NCBI RefSeq assembly: GCF_014633365.1
Contig: NC_068344.1
Location: forward strand, 32,739,170 to 32,803,169
Length of the DNA stretch: 64,000 nt
Direction of reading: 5' to 3'
Source of the DNA: Diospyros lotus
Lineage: Eukaryota > Streptophyta > Magnoliopsida > Ericales > Ebenaceae
Position numbers and translations under genes: made by a program. Below the pieces are notes generated by a model, which was not told where the DNA came from, ran no database searches, and was given only the letters and a program-made list of their open reading frames with translations. Shown here piece after piece: positions 13,901-25,277 of the stretch. Within the stretch, counting starts at the first letter, position 1. The number at the start of each line of letters is the position of its first letter.

Positions 13901-16900
13901 ACTTAACATGCAGTAGATATTGAATAAACTCCTACATAAGTAATCAATGGGGCTGTGGGTTGTTCTGGTAGCTTTGTCTTAAAACAAAGAATGCTTAAAA
14001 AATGTGTCCATGGTGCAAGAGACTCCCTTCTTAGCAAGGGCTGGGGGAGGGTCATCCCTGTACACAACCTTACTGTTATTTTGCAGAGAGGCAGTTTCTA
14101 CAACTTGAACCTGTGACCTTCTAGTAACAAAGGAGGTACTTTACTATTGCTATAAGGCCACCCTCAGACAAAGAATGCATAAATGAAAAAGAAAAATGAA
14201 AATGTGAGCTTACAGGACACAGGTGCTGCACCAAAGGAAGATCGCCCTTCTTTAACAAACTGAAATCCTGAAAACCTTCAAGATTTTCGGACAAGGGCAT
14301 GAGTAAATAAGTCACAGAACAGTCAAACTTTCATATTGGCAATTCTAAGCTACTAGGTTTCAAATTGACAAGAATAATATAAGAAGAGGAAAAAACATAT
14401 CAGTTTGAGGGATATCTGAAAGCAAGTTAAAATCTCAATTTGAAAAAGAATGTGCTGTGCTAAACATTTCTAGTAACAGCAACTCACCAGGTGATCCCCA
14501 AAAGTCCAAAAAAGTAGAATACAGATTCCCAACCAAAATTTTGGATGAGGGGTGGAGCCAAAAGAAGCCTGAAAATTTTGGAAGTTGTAAATGGTTAAAG
14601 AACAAATAAAGAGGCCACAAACAAATCTGTGATTAAATTTGCCAGGCATTACAAAGTCATAAAACTGCTGGTTACGTACATATCGGGATCAAAGAGAACA
14701 ATTTTAGAGTGGAGTCCACAGATTAAATCAATTAAACAACAACAACATATCCAGCCTTTATCCCACTATGTGGGGTCGGCTACATGAATTCTAGACTTCC
14801 ATGTATTTTTGTCTTTTGTCATATCCTCATTTAGATCCATATATTTCATATCAAATTTTAATGTCTCTCTCAAAGTCTTCTTGGGTCTACCTCTACCTCT
14901 TTTTGTGACTAATTGTTCCATTTTATCAACTCTCCTCACAGGAGCGTCTCTTAGTCTCCTTCTCACATGACCAAACCATCTTAGTCTAGTTTCTCTCAGC
15001 TTCTCCTCGATTAGCACTACTCCTACTTTATTACGAATAACTTCATTTCTAATTTTATCCTTTCTTGTATGTCCGCACATCCATCTTAACATCCTCATCT
15101 CCGCTACACTCGTCTTTTGCTCATGCTGGTATTTGACTGCCCAATATTCTGAACCATACAGCAAGATTGGTCTTATAGCTGTCCTATAAAATTTTCCTTT
15201 CAATTTTAATGGGATTTTACCATCACATAACACCCCCGATGCATTTCTCCATTTTAGCCAACCTGCCTTAATTCTATGTGCGACATCCTCGTGGATTTCT
15301 CCATCTTTTTGAATCACTGATCCCAAATATCGAAAATGGTCTTTTCTTTGTAAGATTTGGTCTTCTAATTTTATTATAACATCATCCACTCTTGCATTTT
15401 TACTAAATTTGCATTCCATATATTCTGTTTTCTTTCTACTTAATTTAAATCCCTTAGATTCTAAATTGTTTCTCCACAACTCAACCTTAGTGTTCACTCA
15501 TTCTTTTGTTTCATCCACCAATACTATGTCGTCTGCAAATAGCATACACCATGGCACATCTGTCTGAATATCTTTAGTGAGTTCATCCATTACTAGGGCA
15601 AATAAGTATGGACTTAGTGCAGAACCTTGATGCAGTCCTATTGTAGTTGTAAATGGTTCAGTATCCCCTTCGCATGTTCTGACCCTTGTCTCTACACCAT
15701 GATACATGTCCTTAAGGGCTTGTATATAGGCTATTTTGACTCCTTTCTTCTCTAAAACCCTCCATAATACTTCTCTAGGGACCCTATCATAGGCCTTTTC
15801 TAGATCTATAAACACCATATGTAGGTCCTTCTGATGATCTCGATACCTTTCCATTAGACGCCTCAGTAAATATATAGCTTCCATTGTTGACCTACCAGGC
15901 ATGAAACCAAACTGATTTTCTGACACCTTTGTTTCCTTTCTGAGCCTCTGCTCTATTACTCTCTCCCAGAGTTTCATGGTATGACTCATTAACTTAATTC
16001 CTCTATAATTTTCACAGTTTTGAACATCTCATTTGTTCTTGTGTATAGGAACCAAAGTACTCTTCCTCCACTCATCTGGCATCTTTTTTGATTTAAGGAT
16101 GACGTTAAATAGTTGCGTTAGCCAGGAGATGCCCTCTTCTCCCATGCATTTCCATGCTTCTATTGGTATATTATCTGGTCCCACAGCCTTATGATTTTTC
16201 ATTTTTTTTAAAGCTTGCCTTATTTCATTTGAACTTATGCGCTGATAGAATGTGTAGCTCACATTCCCTTCGGAGTTACTAAGATGTCCCAACCTAACTC
16301 TTGTGTCACCACCATCATTGAATAATTTTGTGAAATACTCCTTCCATCTCTCCTTAATCGCTCCCTCATTTACTAAAACATTTTGATTGTCATCTTTTAT
16401 GCATTTCACTTGATTAAATCAATTATAATGAAAAATTGGTCTGTTAGAAAAGAGGTTCCTTGTATTATGATAAAACATACCCTGTGACACTTCCAACGCT
16501 TAAACCACCAAAAACAAAGGACACTGCTCTTGATCGCTCGTTCAATGGTATTGACCTGCATACATGGTAGGCAACTCAAAACCATGATTTAAAAGCAATG
16601 GATAATAAAGGAATAAAAAAATGACCCCACTATAGTTCTAAAAACACATTTTACCATCAATTGATGATATGTAACTGAACCATATTATGCTAAGAATTAA
16701 TTGATCATAACCAAATACAATTGAGCAGTATTGATAAAGAGATATGCTTCTGAAATAATTTTCAATGCCAAACATGCCTGGCAATCAAATCAGTTGCTGC
16801 TGATGGGGAAACACCTTCTCCAATTCCAACCTAAATTTAAAATACAAAATATTAAATAAGATGATTGGATTAACAACATATGATTTAGAGAGAGAGAGAG

Positions 16901-19900
16901 AGTTAAAAAAGCACTCAAATATACACATTTATGTGCAATAATATTAGTGCACAAGGTACATAGAACCAGAATACAGGTTGTTGATGAAAAGGGAATTTAA
17001 GAACCAAGATACCAATATCCTTGACAAAATTAGGCCAGGCAAAAATCCAGCAAGAACAGGAACAAGTGCTGTAGCCAGTGACCAAGTCAAGACACCAATC
17101 TCAAGAACTTTTCTGCAAGAAGAAGATACCAGTCAGCATAATGCCGGAATCATGCTAAAAGCTAATCCCAAACAAAGACCAAACACCTCAGATATGTTGC
17201 ACCTGTAATGTTATCACAGTCTTTTTTGGCTCTAGACAAAATAGCATATATGAAGATCCTAAGTAATATCTCCCCCGCCCCACTAATCCCACACTAATAT
17301 TTTGAAATTCAAAATTAATATAACTTGATTATCTTTCCAGTAACAGTTAAAACAATGTCTTGAGATTTCCCAGCGAACACAATATGGATGCCCCTGGATA
17401 GCAAAGTATACCCAATGCTATATGATAAAGACTTGTTGAGAGATAAGACCAGAATAAATATTTATGTATTCCTCGTCTTCATATCTAATATGATTATTAT
17501 TTTCATCATTTTTTCTCACTAATTATCTTACTTTTTCACAATAAGTATATAACGGCAACGCATATACAGCATAATACAATTCATAAATACATATATCAGT
17601 TATTGATTTAGAAAAAGCTTATGAAAAAATCCCTAGAGAAATCTTATGAAGGGTCTTAGAGAAGAAAGGAGTATGAATAGCTTATACACAGGTTATTAAT
17701 TATATGTATCATGGAGCAGAAACATGTCTCAAATTATTTGGAGGAGATACTAAGACTTTTCCAATTAAAATTTGGACATCAAGCATTTGCATTAAGCCCT
17801 TATCTCTTTTCCTTGTAATAGATGAATGCACTAAATATATCCAAGCAAAGGTGCCTTTGTGTTATGAGATAGTTAGATTCCATAAAATCTAAAGTAAAAT
17901 TTTATAAGATGGCTAGTCCATCTTTGTTGTATGGCACAAAATGTAGAATAAAGCACCAACATGCACAAAATATGTGTGTAAAAGAGATGAGGAGACAATG
18001 GATGTGTGACCATATAAGGAAAAACAAGAATTAGAAATGATGTTATAATTTATAATAAAGTCCAAGTGGCCCCTATTGAATATAAGATGCTCGAGACACG
18101 ATAAGATGGGTTGTTCATGTGAGAAGAAGCTCAATAGAGGCCCACATTGGGAGAGTGGATGTAATTAAACAATTCTTTAGTAAAAGTGGTAAACGAAGGC
18201 CAAGAAAATTTTGGTAGAGAACTCTTAGATATGATATAAACTAAAAGGATTTTATAGAAGATATAGAATGGATTGGCAAGTTAGAATTCATGTACCCCCC
18301 CACCTAGTGGGATTAAGGTTTGATAATATGTTGTATATCTACTTCTATGATGTTGCTTTTGGGCACAAACTAAAGAACTGCACATCAGGCACTCAACCAT
18401 CAAGATTGACAACAACGATGATCATGCAATTAATGGAATCGAGAGATGGGAAGTGAATGTTAGACAATAGACTACTAGGTGAACAAGCATTCAATGTGCA
18501 ATAAGAAAAAGTACCAGCACATAGGCATCAGATTTGTAAACAAGAAGACTTGAAGATTTTGACAGAGGTGATACAAAAGAGACTTTAGGTTAAAAAAAGG
18601 TCAAAATGCATGACATCAACAGCTATAAGTGATGGGTAGACTAAAAGACTCAAACACTATAAAACTCTTTTAAGGATAAAAAATTATCTTAGGTGTAAGA
18701 CCCAAAAATTTCTAAAGGACTCAAGAGTAAAGTATTCTGGGGTAAAAATGGAATTTACAGATAAATTGAGGTTATAAGGTAATTTCTTACCGTTATGAAT
18801 GACCGAATCGACTGCAGGGAGTGCCTTGGAGCCGAGATGTCCAAGGAAATCAATATGGTATTGACGAGCATTTCGAGGCATGATTTATGGTATTGAAAGA
18901 AATCAGATCAGAAACAGTTTTTAGGTACAACTAAAATATAGCTATGATTTAGGCTGAAAAACCGAATGATTGTAGGGGACTTCTGGGAAGTCAACGGAAC
19001 CTTGAGGGGGCTCTGATTTTTCATAAGGAACAACCCTTAAGCGGTTTTGGGAGGAAACAAAAGGGTTTATGGTCAAAATAAACATTCGGGCCTAAGTGCA
19101 ATTTCTCGAATTTGCCAGAGGGAAGTCAAAAGGACGTTATTCCCGAATCTTCAAGGATGAAATGGAAGGTTTAGGACTTGAGGGTCGTAATGGAACTATT
19201 GGGACGCTTAGAGGCTTCAAGGAAAGGACCAAAGTGCAAAATGGAAAAAAATAAGGGTCAAAGTACAATTTTGCAAACTTGAGGAGGGAGCAAGCCTGCC
19301 ATGGTCGACCAGCCACTCCTGGTCGCCGACCACCGCCTTCCAACCATTGGGGTCTCGAGGAAACGGGTCAAGGATGCTCCAGGGTCAGGTCTGGGCCAAC
19401 ATTGACCACGAGAATGGTCTAATTTTGAAGATTTTCAACCAAGTTTCTTGGCCGAATTTTGGAAGCTATGCAACTGTGTTTTGTGGTCGGTTGTTGACGT
19501 GTTTAGGTTGATTCAAGGGAGGTAGAAGTCTCAGAGACGTCTGATTGAGCAGCCATAAGCATTTGGAAGTTCGGGGTTGCCTATAAATAGAGATGGCCGA
19601 AAGCTTTAAAAAATTAAACTCTCAGATCTGAGAGTTTGAGGAAAAATTGAGGGCAATGTATAAGGGGTTTTTGTTCCCCATGTCCAGAGGGTCATTTCTG
19701 GAGAGTTTGAGCCATTTTCGTCAAGAGTTGAGGGAGATACGAAGTTTCGTCGAAAAATTGGGCTTTGCCAGAAAATGGGTTTGAGTAGTCAAAAAATGGC
19801 TCAAATCGAGTGATTTGAAGCTATAATCTTGTAAAGGATGAAGAGATGAAGGCATAGGTTCAAACGGGAGGTGAAACGGAGCTCAAATGAAAGAGAAAAG

Positions 19901-22852
19901 TCGAAAAAACCAAAGTGGGTCGCAGCTGCCGGTGAGTTGGAGGAAGAAGACGACTGGCGCGTGTAAGACACGCGCCAACCAGTAGTGCGCATGGGAGGCG
20001 CATGGGCAGCCTTGCAACGGCGCGTGCGGGGCTAGAAAATTCGGGAAAAAATGTCAAAAAAATCCAGAAAAATAAAAGGAAGGGGTTGTGCAAAAAGATT
20101 TGGTGTTTACCTTTCGGGTTTCTTGGATTCCGCAACGACTAGCCTCATTATGCGTGCAAACAAAGCATCGGGGTAAGTTCTGGAATTTTCTTTTGAAGTT
20201 CTTAGAATATTATGAATTGCTGTGGAAAAATATTTGGAAAATTAGTCAAGAAAGTATTTATTTGGAATATTAGAGAGGAAAATGGAGGAAAATATGAAGA
20301 AATTGAGGTATTTATGCATTCCTTGTATAATCATGATGTATAGGATTGTTGTGCTCGAGATTAAGTGATTTGTGCAATTTTTGAGGCTTAGCACGAAAAT
20401 CGAGGCGATGCATGTTTTTTGAGGTATTTTGAATTTAGTGCAAAAAGTGAGTGGTGTTTCCGCAAAAGCTTATATGTGACATGATTGGTTATATTATGCA
20501 TGATATTTATGAAAGTTATGATTATTTTATCATATTTGTTCATATACTATTGCATGGAAAGTTGTAATTTTTACATGGCATGATATTATTGGCATATTGA
20601 TACTCGTGCATGAGATTGGGATGTTGCCCTCATAGTGTAGACATAATTCCCCAAAGGTAATGATGGAACAACGTTTGGGAGTATCCCGAAAGTATGTCGG
20701 GGTTACTACCGAGGGTTCTATATCGGACAAGAGGGCCAGGGAAGTTACACTAGGGCATATGTTGTTCATATATTTGTATCATGCATTTATGTATCTGTTT
20801 TTAGACCCTCACTAGAAGATTCAGCTTCTAATTGGATTATGTCCCTGGAACATTCAACATTCCAGTTGAGACTTGCAGCTTAGGCAAGGAAGTGGTTGAG
20901 ATATGACGGCATGGCGTAACGTGTCCGATGGATTTAACATGTTGTTCCAGTATTTTGTTTGTTCATGAAGATCTGGATATGTTTTAGTTGAGTTGAGTAA
21001 TGACAATGTATAGTTGAGGTATCATTTGATTATACCTGAGGTCTTTAGTTGCTATCTCGAGCAATGAGTCTCCATGTATTTAAGTATTGAAGATATGATG
21101 TTAAACTATGATATGGATTCTTATGTTATGATTAAAGTGAATTTGATTACGTACCATATTAGGTTTCGATTATTGTTTCTGCATTTATAATGATATGTTG
21201 GGAGTTTCTCTTTGAAATACAGTACTTGAGGTTTAAGAAATGTATTTTGGAAAGAGAATGTGCATTTATATGTTGAGCCCCAGTATAGTGACACGCTTGA
21301 GAAAAGCGGGGTGTTACATTAGGCACTTTCAACAACTAAGTTACTAAGCCTTGTCCAATCAACTGGGATCCACTGCATGAAGCCCATTGGATGCTGAGAG
21401 CTTTCAGTTATTTATTTTTTATCTGCAAGTTCTATGTTTAAGACCAAACATTGGATGCTGAGAGCTTTCAGTTATTTATTTTTTATCTGCAAGTTCTATG
21501 TTTAAGACCAAACATTGTCAAAAACTGGCTCAGGGAAGTAGTTAGGGATTAATATTTACATGTGACCATGAACACCCATCTGTTAAAATAACTACAGGTC
21601 ATATAGATTTAGAAAATTGCTGTGGTTTCTTAGCTGAACACTGCAAAAGTAAGAGAATCTGTCTTTGATTCCTGTTAGTAATTTGCATTTCACTGCATAG
21701 CATCCTGAGCTCTATTGAGTTACACCCAAATTGTGTAATATCAAGAACTAGGCCCTTGGCAAACAAAACTCACCCATGGTAGAGCTAGACATAAGTATAT
21801 GTAATAAAATTGCCATTAACTTGGATCATGAAGAACTAACCTCCCGCCAAATACCTTTGCAAGCCATCCCCCGGGCAATTGACTTAATGCATAACCCCAA
21901 AAGAAAGATGACTGCACTAGCCCAGCCATTGATGGATTCCAACCGAACTGGTGTGACATTGGAATTATTGCAACACTCAAATTCACCTATTCAATAAAAA
22001 CCAAATTATCTCAAGCTGCAATGCAAAAGATTTTATCTAACAAGCAATTCCAACCAAAACTAATCACTTTTGCCTTCAACTTTGAGACAGAATATCAATC
22101 ACCCCATATTCAACCATCAGTAATACAGAGACCCTTTACAATTTACAGGAGCCTTCATCTTTCCATTACCTTTACCTTTTCCACTTCATTTTTTTTATAT
22201 ATTTCCCAAATACACCAACCTTTATAGCAATCCAATCAAAAAAGGAGAAATTTTTGAGAACCCAATTGTCCAAAGACTACAAACTGTTCAAATAAATGTC
22301 CAAGAGACACGAACAAATTACCTAATCCATGTTGCAAACAACATAGACAAGGGAAAGTTATACCAGTTGGCATATAATCAATCAAGGAAAGAGAAACTTT
22401 TCACAAGCTGTCCAACAGTGTCTAAAGACAACAAACTGTTCGAAGAAATTCCCAACAGAAATGAAAGGAATTACCTTATCCATGTTGCAAATAACAAAGG
22501 CCAGAGAGGTTGTGCCAATGAGTCTGTATCTTTCAGGAAGATTCTTCCATGGGGGCCAAGTCCAATTAGAACCCACTTCACCAGAGCTAGTTCCAGTTCC
22601 CAGTCGACCCTCGGATTTCTCCAATTCACCGGCCCGCAGCCGGGGAAGCACTGGCCTGGCGTCTCGATCCCTTTCTGCAACATTCTCCTTCTCTTTGATG
22701 CTGCTAGAAACCACGAATTTCAGACGTGAACTAGAAGGGAACGCGGGTAAACAACGGCGTTTGAGCAAAGAGTTGAAACTCGAGCTTTTAGAAGGCGGGT
22801 CGTGTGAAAGACAGGAGAAGTTGAGATCAGCTCTGAAGGTGAATTTGGCCAT
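7942..22852 (-). CDS. Plastid PHT4-family anion/phosphate transporter
   Basis: A major-facilitator (SLC17-like) inorganic phosphate/anion transporter expected in plastid membranes. Exons, in gene order: 22852-22475, 21986-21841, 17112-17013, 16830-16778, 16555-16481, 14568-14488, 14275-14214, 13229-13162, 12389-12274, 10922-10886, 10537-10442, 9500-9359, 9269-9217, 8227-8141, 8043-7942. All phases agree, giving 531 residues. The first 60 or so residues are Ser/basic-rich, as in a chloroplast transit peptide. Transporter motifs follow: [84 protein letters not shown]. Exon 4 ends at a GC donor (16777-16776) and exon 7 uses a weak AAG acceptor; both are required by frame. Long introns hold a SINE, two RTE pieces and a solo LTR. 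It is convergent with the heparanase-like gene. Which PHT4 member it is (PHT4;2, 4;3 or 4;5 type) is unresolved. Confidence 0.93.
13995..14167 (-). mobile_element. tRNA-derived SINE in a PHT4 intron
   Basis: On the minus strand the element starts like a tRNA-derived SINE, with an A-box-like stretch (TATAGCAATAGTAAAG) and a B-box-like GGTTCAAG following GGTCACA. It ends in a T-rich tail. It is flanked by a perfect 11-bp duplication, ACAAAGAATGC (13984-13994 and 14168-14178). It sits between exons 7 and 8 of the transporter gene, about 45 bases from the exon 7 donor. It resembles a common plant SINE type (Au-like), recognised from memory only. Confidence 0.75.
14735..16411 (-). mobile_element. 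5'-truncated RTE-type LINE with reverse transcriptase
   Basis: A non-LTR retrotransposon copy in intron 5 of the transporter gene, in the same orientation. It is flanked by a perfect 14-bp duplication, GATTAAATCAATTA (14721-14734 and 16412-16425). On the minus strand one frame runs from about 16409 to 14766 and carries reverse transcriptase motifs: [51 protein letters not shown] and the catalytic [10 protein letters not shown]. The C-terminal [15 protein letters not shown] region and a GTT-rich tail also fit plant RTE elements. The N-terminal endonuclease is missing (5' truncation). Two in-frame TGA codons (about 16028 and 15497) break an otherwise open frame, each in place of a Gly codon expected from the family. 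It is dead but fairly young. Confidence 0.92.
17594..18336 (+). mobile_element. Degraded RTE-type LINE fragment
   Basis: A second piece of the same LINE type, on the opposite strand, in intron 2 of the transporter gene. It begins with [19 protein letters not shown] coding sequence and later shows the [16 protein letters not shown] region. It ends with the family's 3' terminus (CATGTA, a C-run, then CCTAGTGGGATTAAGG). Stops, frameshifts and an internal deletion separate these parts, so it is much older than the 14.7-16.4 kb copy. Boundaries are approximate. 18337-18693 shows nothing further that I recognise. Confidence 0.7.
18694..21318 (+). mobile_element. Solo LTR, Gypsy-type, 2.6 kb
   Basis: The block begins TGTAAGACCC and ends GCGGGGTGTTACA, the typical TG..CA termini of a plant Gypsy LTR. 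It is flanked by a perfect 5-bp duplication, TTAGG (18689-18693 and 21319-21323). No gag or pol sequence lies inside, so it is a solo LTR left by LTR-LTR recombination. It sits in intron 2 of the transporter gene, antisense to it. Parts (20800-20960) match, in reverse, the element at the right edge of the window (about 62240-62400). Confidence 0.88.
21385..21512. repeat. Perfect 64-bp tandem duplication
   Basis: Two adjacent copies of a 64-bp sequence (21385-21448 and 21449-21512), beginning CATTGGATGCTGAGAG, appear identical. The sequence lies in intron 2 of the transporter gene just beyond the solo LTR. The identity implies a recent event or an assembly artefact. Confidence 0.9.
22263..22346. 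repeat. Partial duplicate of the exon 1/intron 1 junction of the PHT4 gene
   Basis: The 84 bases here resemble 22415-22499, which contains the end of exon 1 and its donor. Shared blocks include CAAAGAC-ACAAACTGTTC and CCATGTTGCAAA-AACA, 152 bases apart. The duplicate keeps a donor-like GTAATT, but the codon before it is altered to a stop (ATGGATTAG). Confidence 0.7.
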
Positions 22853-24319
22853 TCTTGTGCTGGTTTGCTCAGTTGTTGGGTTGAAGAAGACAAACGAGAA
22901 AACTGTCAGTGATCAATTGCGGCCATGTTTGCGTTTGGTTCCGGCAGTTTCCGTGCGAGAGAAGAGATGAAGAAGTAACGAGCAGAGAAGAAGAAAAGAT
23001 GGAAAGAGGATCTGAGGGTGCCACGAAGGAAGGGAGTTCGTGGCTCCCATTCAACGGCGTTTGAGCAGAGAGTTAAAAAATTTAAAGGTCGAAAAACTAA
23101 GTATAATTAATAAATATATTTTATTTACAAAATATGTATATATTTTATCATGTGCCCAGCCCCAGCCCCAGCCCAGTGTTATAAAAAAAAAAAAAAAACT
23201 CCTTTGTTATTCTAAAATAGAACTTTTTAAAACAGTTTTAAGGATCAATTTACATGCCCTGTGAAAGTAAGATGATGACGAAGTGGGGAATTTTGATAAA
23301 AATTGAATTTTTTATGATATAATGATAAGAAAATATTAAAAAAATTGTTAAAAAATGGGGCAAATTAAGAAAATAATTCAAGTGTTTTGTGAATTTATAA
23401 TTTTATCGAATTCTTTTAATTTTGATAATTTAATTTTGATAATTTGGTCCAAATTGACTTAATTGTGTAAAATCTTATCAACATGTAAAATTAATTTACT
23501 CAAAGTGTATTCAAAGCTAACTGTCAGATATTATGTACTAATAATATTCGTAAGATTTATATATGCACAAATAAAAAAAAAAAGAATAACAAAGATGAAA
23601 CTATTCGTTATCGATGGTGGCTATGGCAAAGGGAAATTGATGGTAAAAAGGTGTCGATAGTGGCGGAGGGCAAAGAGGCAAAATAGTCATTGGTCGGGAA
23701 AAACGAATTGGTTGAACGGATGGTCAGTTTCAGTGATTGAAGAAGAAGATGGATGGTTAGAGGCACTGCCAACTAGGAAGACTATTATCGAAGAAGATGA
23801 AGCAAAAAGTCTCGATGATAGGAGAAGACTGATGATCAATTGCAATGATCAAAGAAGATACAAAAACAACCGTGATGATCAGAAATGGTGACTAATGTAA
23901 TCAACAAGGACTACGAAGGGTTGACAATGACGACAACTGTGAAAGGGTTGATGATGACTGCAACGGCAACTATGAAGGGCTAACGACAATCAATGATGTT
24001 CAAGGATCGTAGAGAATGAAAGGATAATTTGAGAATTCAAGTTATATATATATTTTTTTTATACTTAAGTGTACATGTAAATTTTATAAATATTATTATT
24101 ATATAACATTTGACATGTCAAGCCAACACAAACATATCTCATTTAAATTAATTTTATATGTTAAATAAAATTACATTTAATTGAGTCAGGATTTAATTAT
24201 CAAAATTAAAAAAATTGAATAAAATTATAAATTCACAAAAATATTTGAATTATTTTCATAATTTGCCCTTACAAATATGACTTCATTTTTTATAAATTGC
24301 AATTAGTAGAGCAGTACCG

Positions 24320-24350
<31 letters not shown>

Positions 24351-25277
24351 TTGGTTCTACAAAGAAGTATTTATAATTTTTTAAATGGATAAAAATGCAT
24401 ATAAATTTTGTATACAAATATGAGAATATTAGACCAAACATCAAGGATGTGACTTTAATTTACTAAAAAATTTAGTGAATGATTCTTGGCCATAATTCAA
24501 GATAAAAAAATCATTGTTTTAAAAATCGGATCGGACCGGCTGATCGAACCGGTTTAACCGAGAATTGGTGGCCTATCTAGTCCGATTTGATTTAAAAAAT
24601 TAAATTTCTTTCAACTCGATCAAAATTGATCAAAATTCGGACTAGTGAACCGGGAATCGGGTTGACCCTGATTTTTTTCACCATCTCACTTATTTTTAAA
24701 TCTTTAATTATTAATTAATTCTTTAATAACATATATAACAATTATATATAAAATATTAATTATATATTAATTAATAATAACATTTCTCACAATAATATAT
24801 AGAATATTAGTATATTAAATATATATTTAATATATATTATTTAATTATAAAATATATATATGACATTATACGATCGGACCATTTCGCTCTAACCGGTCAG
24901 ACCAATTGACTTATGACTCAATTAATAGACCAATTTTTAAAATATTGATAAAAATGATGAATACGTTTTGATCACCTAATTTGGTATTAAAAAAAGGTAA
25001 AGGATATAAAACATATCTAATTTTGGCACATGTTGGCAGTACCTACAGCAGCTCCAACCAAGACGATAGCATGTCGACTACTGTAATGGCATTCCATCGG
25101 CACCGCGCCCTTAACCCGTGCCATTATACCAACGATGAGCTATGGGTTCGACAAGGAAAGGAAAAATGTTCGCACAAAATTGTGCTTATTTTAGTCTCTT
25201 TCTTTTGTGTATAAAGTTGGATGAAAGTAACTCCTTAGTCTCAACCCATCGTCTTCTTTCGAGTGACGACCAGCAGC
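22853..25277. other. Divergent intergenic region between PHT4 and dioxygenase genes
   Basis: This should hold the promoters of both flanking genes. A 27-bp piece of the PHT4 first exon (around CGGCGTTTGAGCA, 22751-22778) recurs at 23053-23079. Also seen: a CAGCCC simple repeat near 23158-23175, an AT repeat at about 24324-24348, and no open frame with family resemblance. 23580-24030 is rich in GATGA/CAACGG-like triplets but is not convincing coding sequence. Confidence 0.55.
24511..24947. mobile_element. Possible inverted-repeat DNA element remnant
   Basis: The left end reads TTTTAAAAATCGGATCGG and the right end, on the opposite strand, TTTTAAAAATTGGTC. GGACCGG/AACCGG motifs cluster near both ends and the centre is AT-rich. 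There is no coding capacity and no clear target duplication. A non-autonomous DNA element is the simplest reading. Confidence 0.35.

Noticed and set aside
14766..15989. Two long minus-strand open frames as separate host genes
   Set aside because: They are one reverse-transcriptase frame of an RTE element interrupted by a TGA, bounded by a 14-bp target duplication.
22461..22970. 169-codon plus-strand open frame
   Set aside because: It is the antisense shadow of PHT4 exon 1 and its upstream region.
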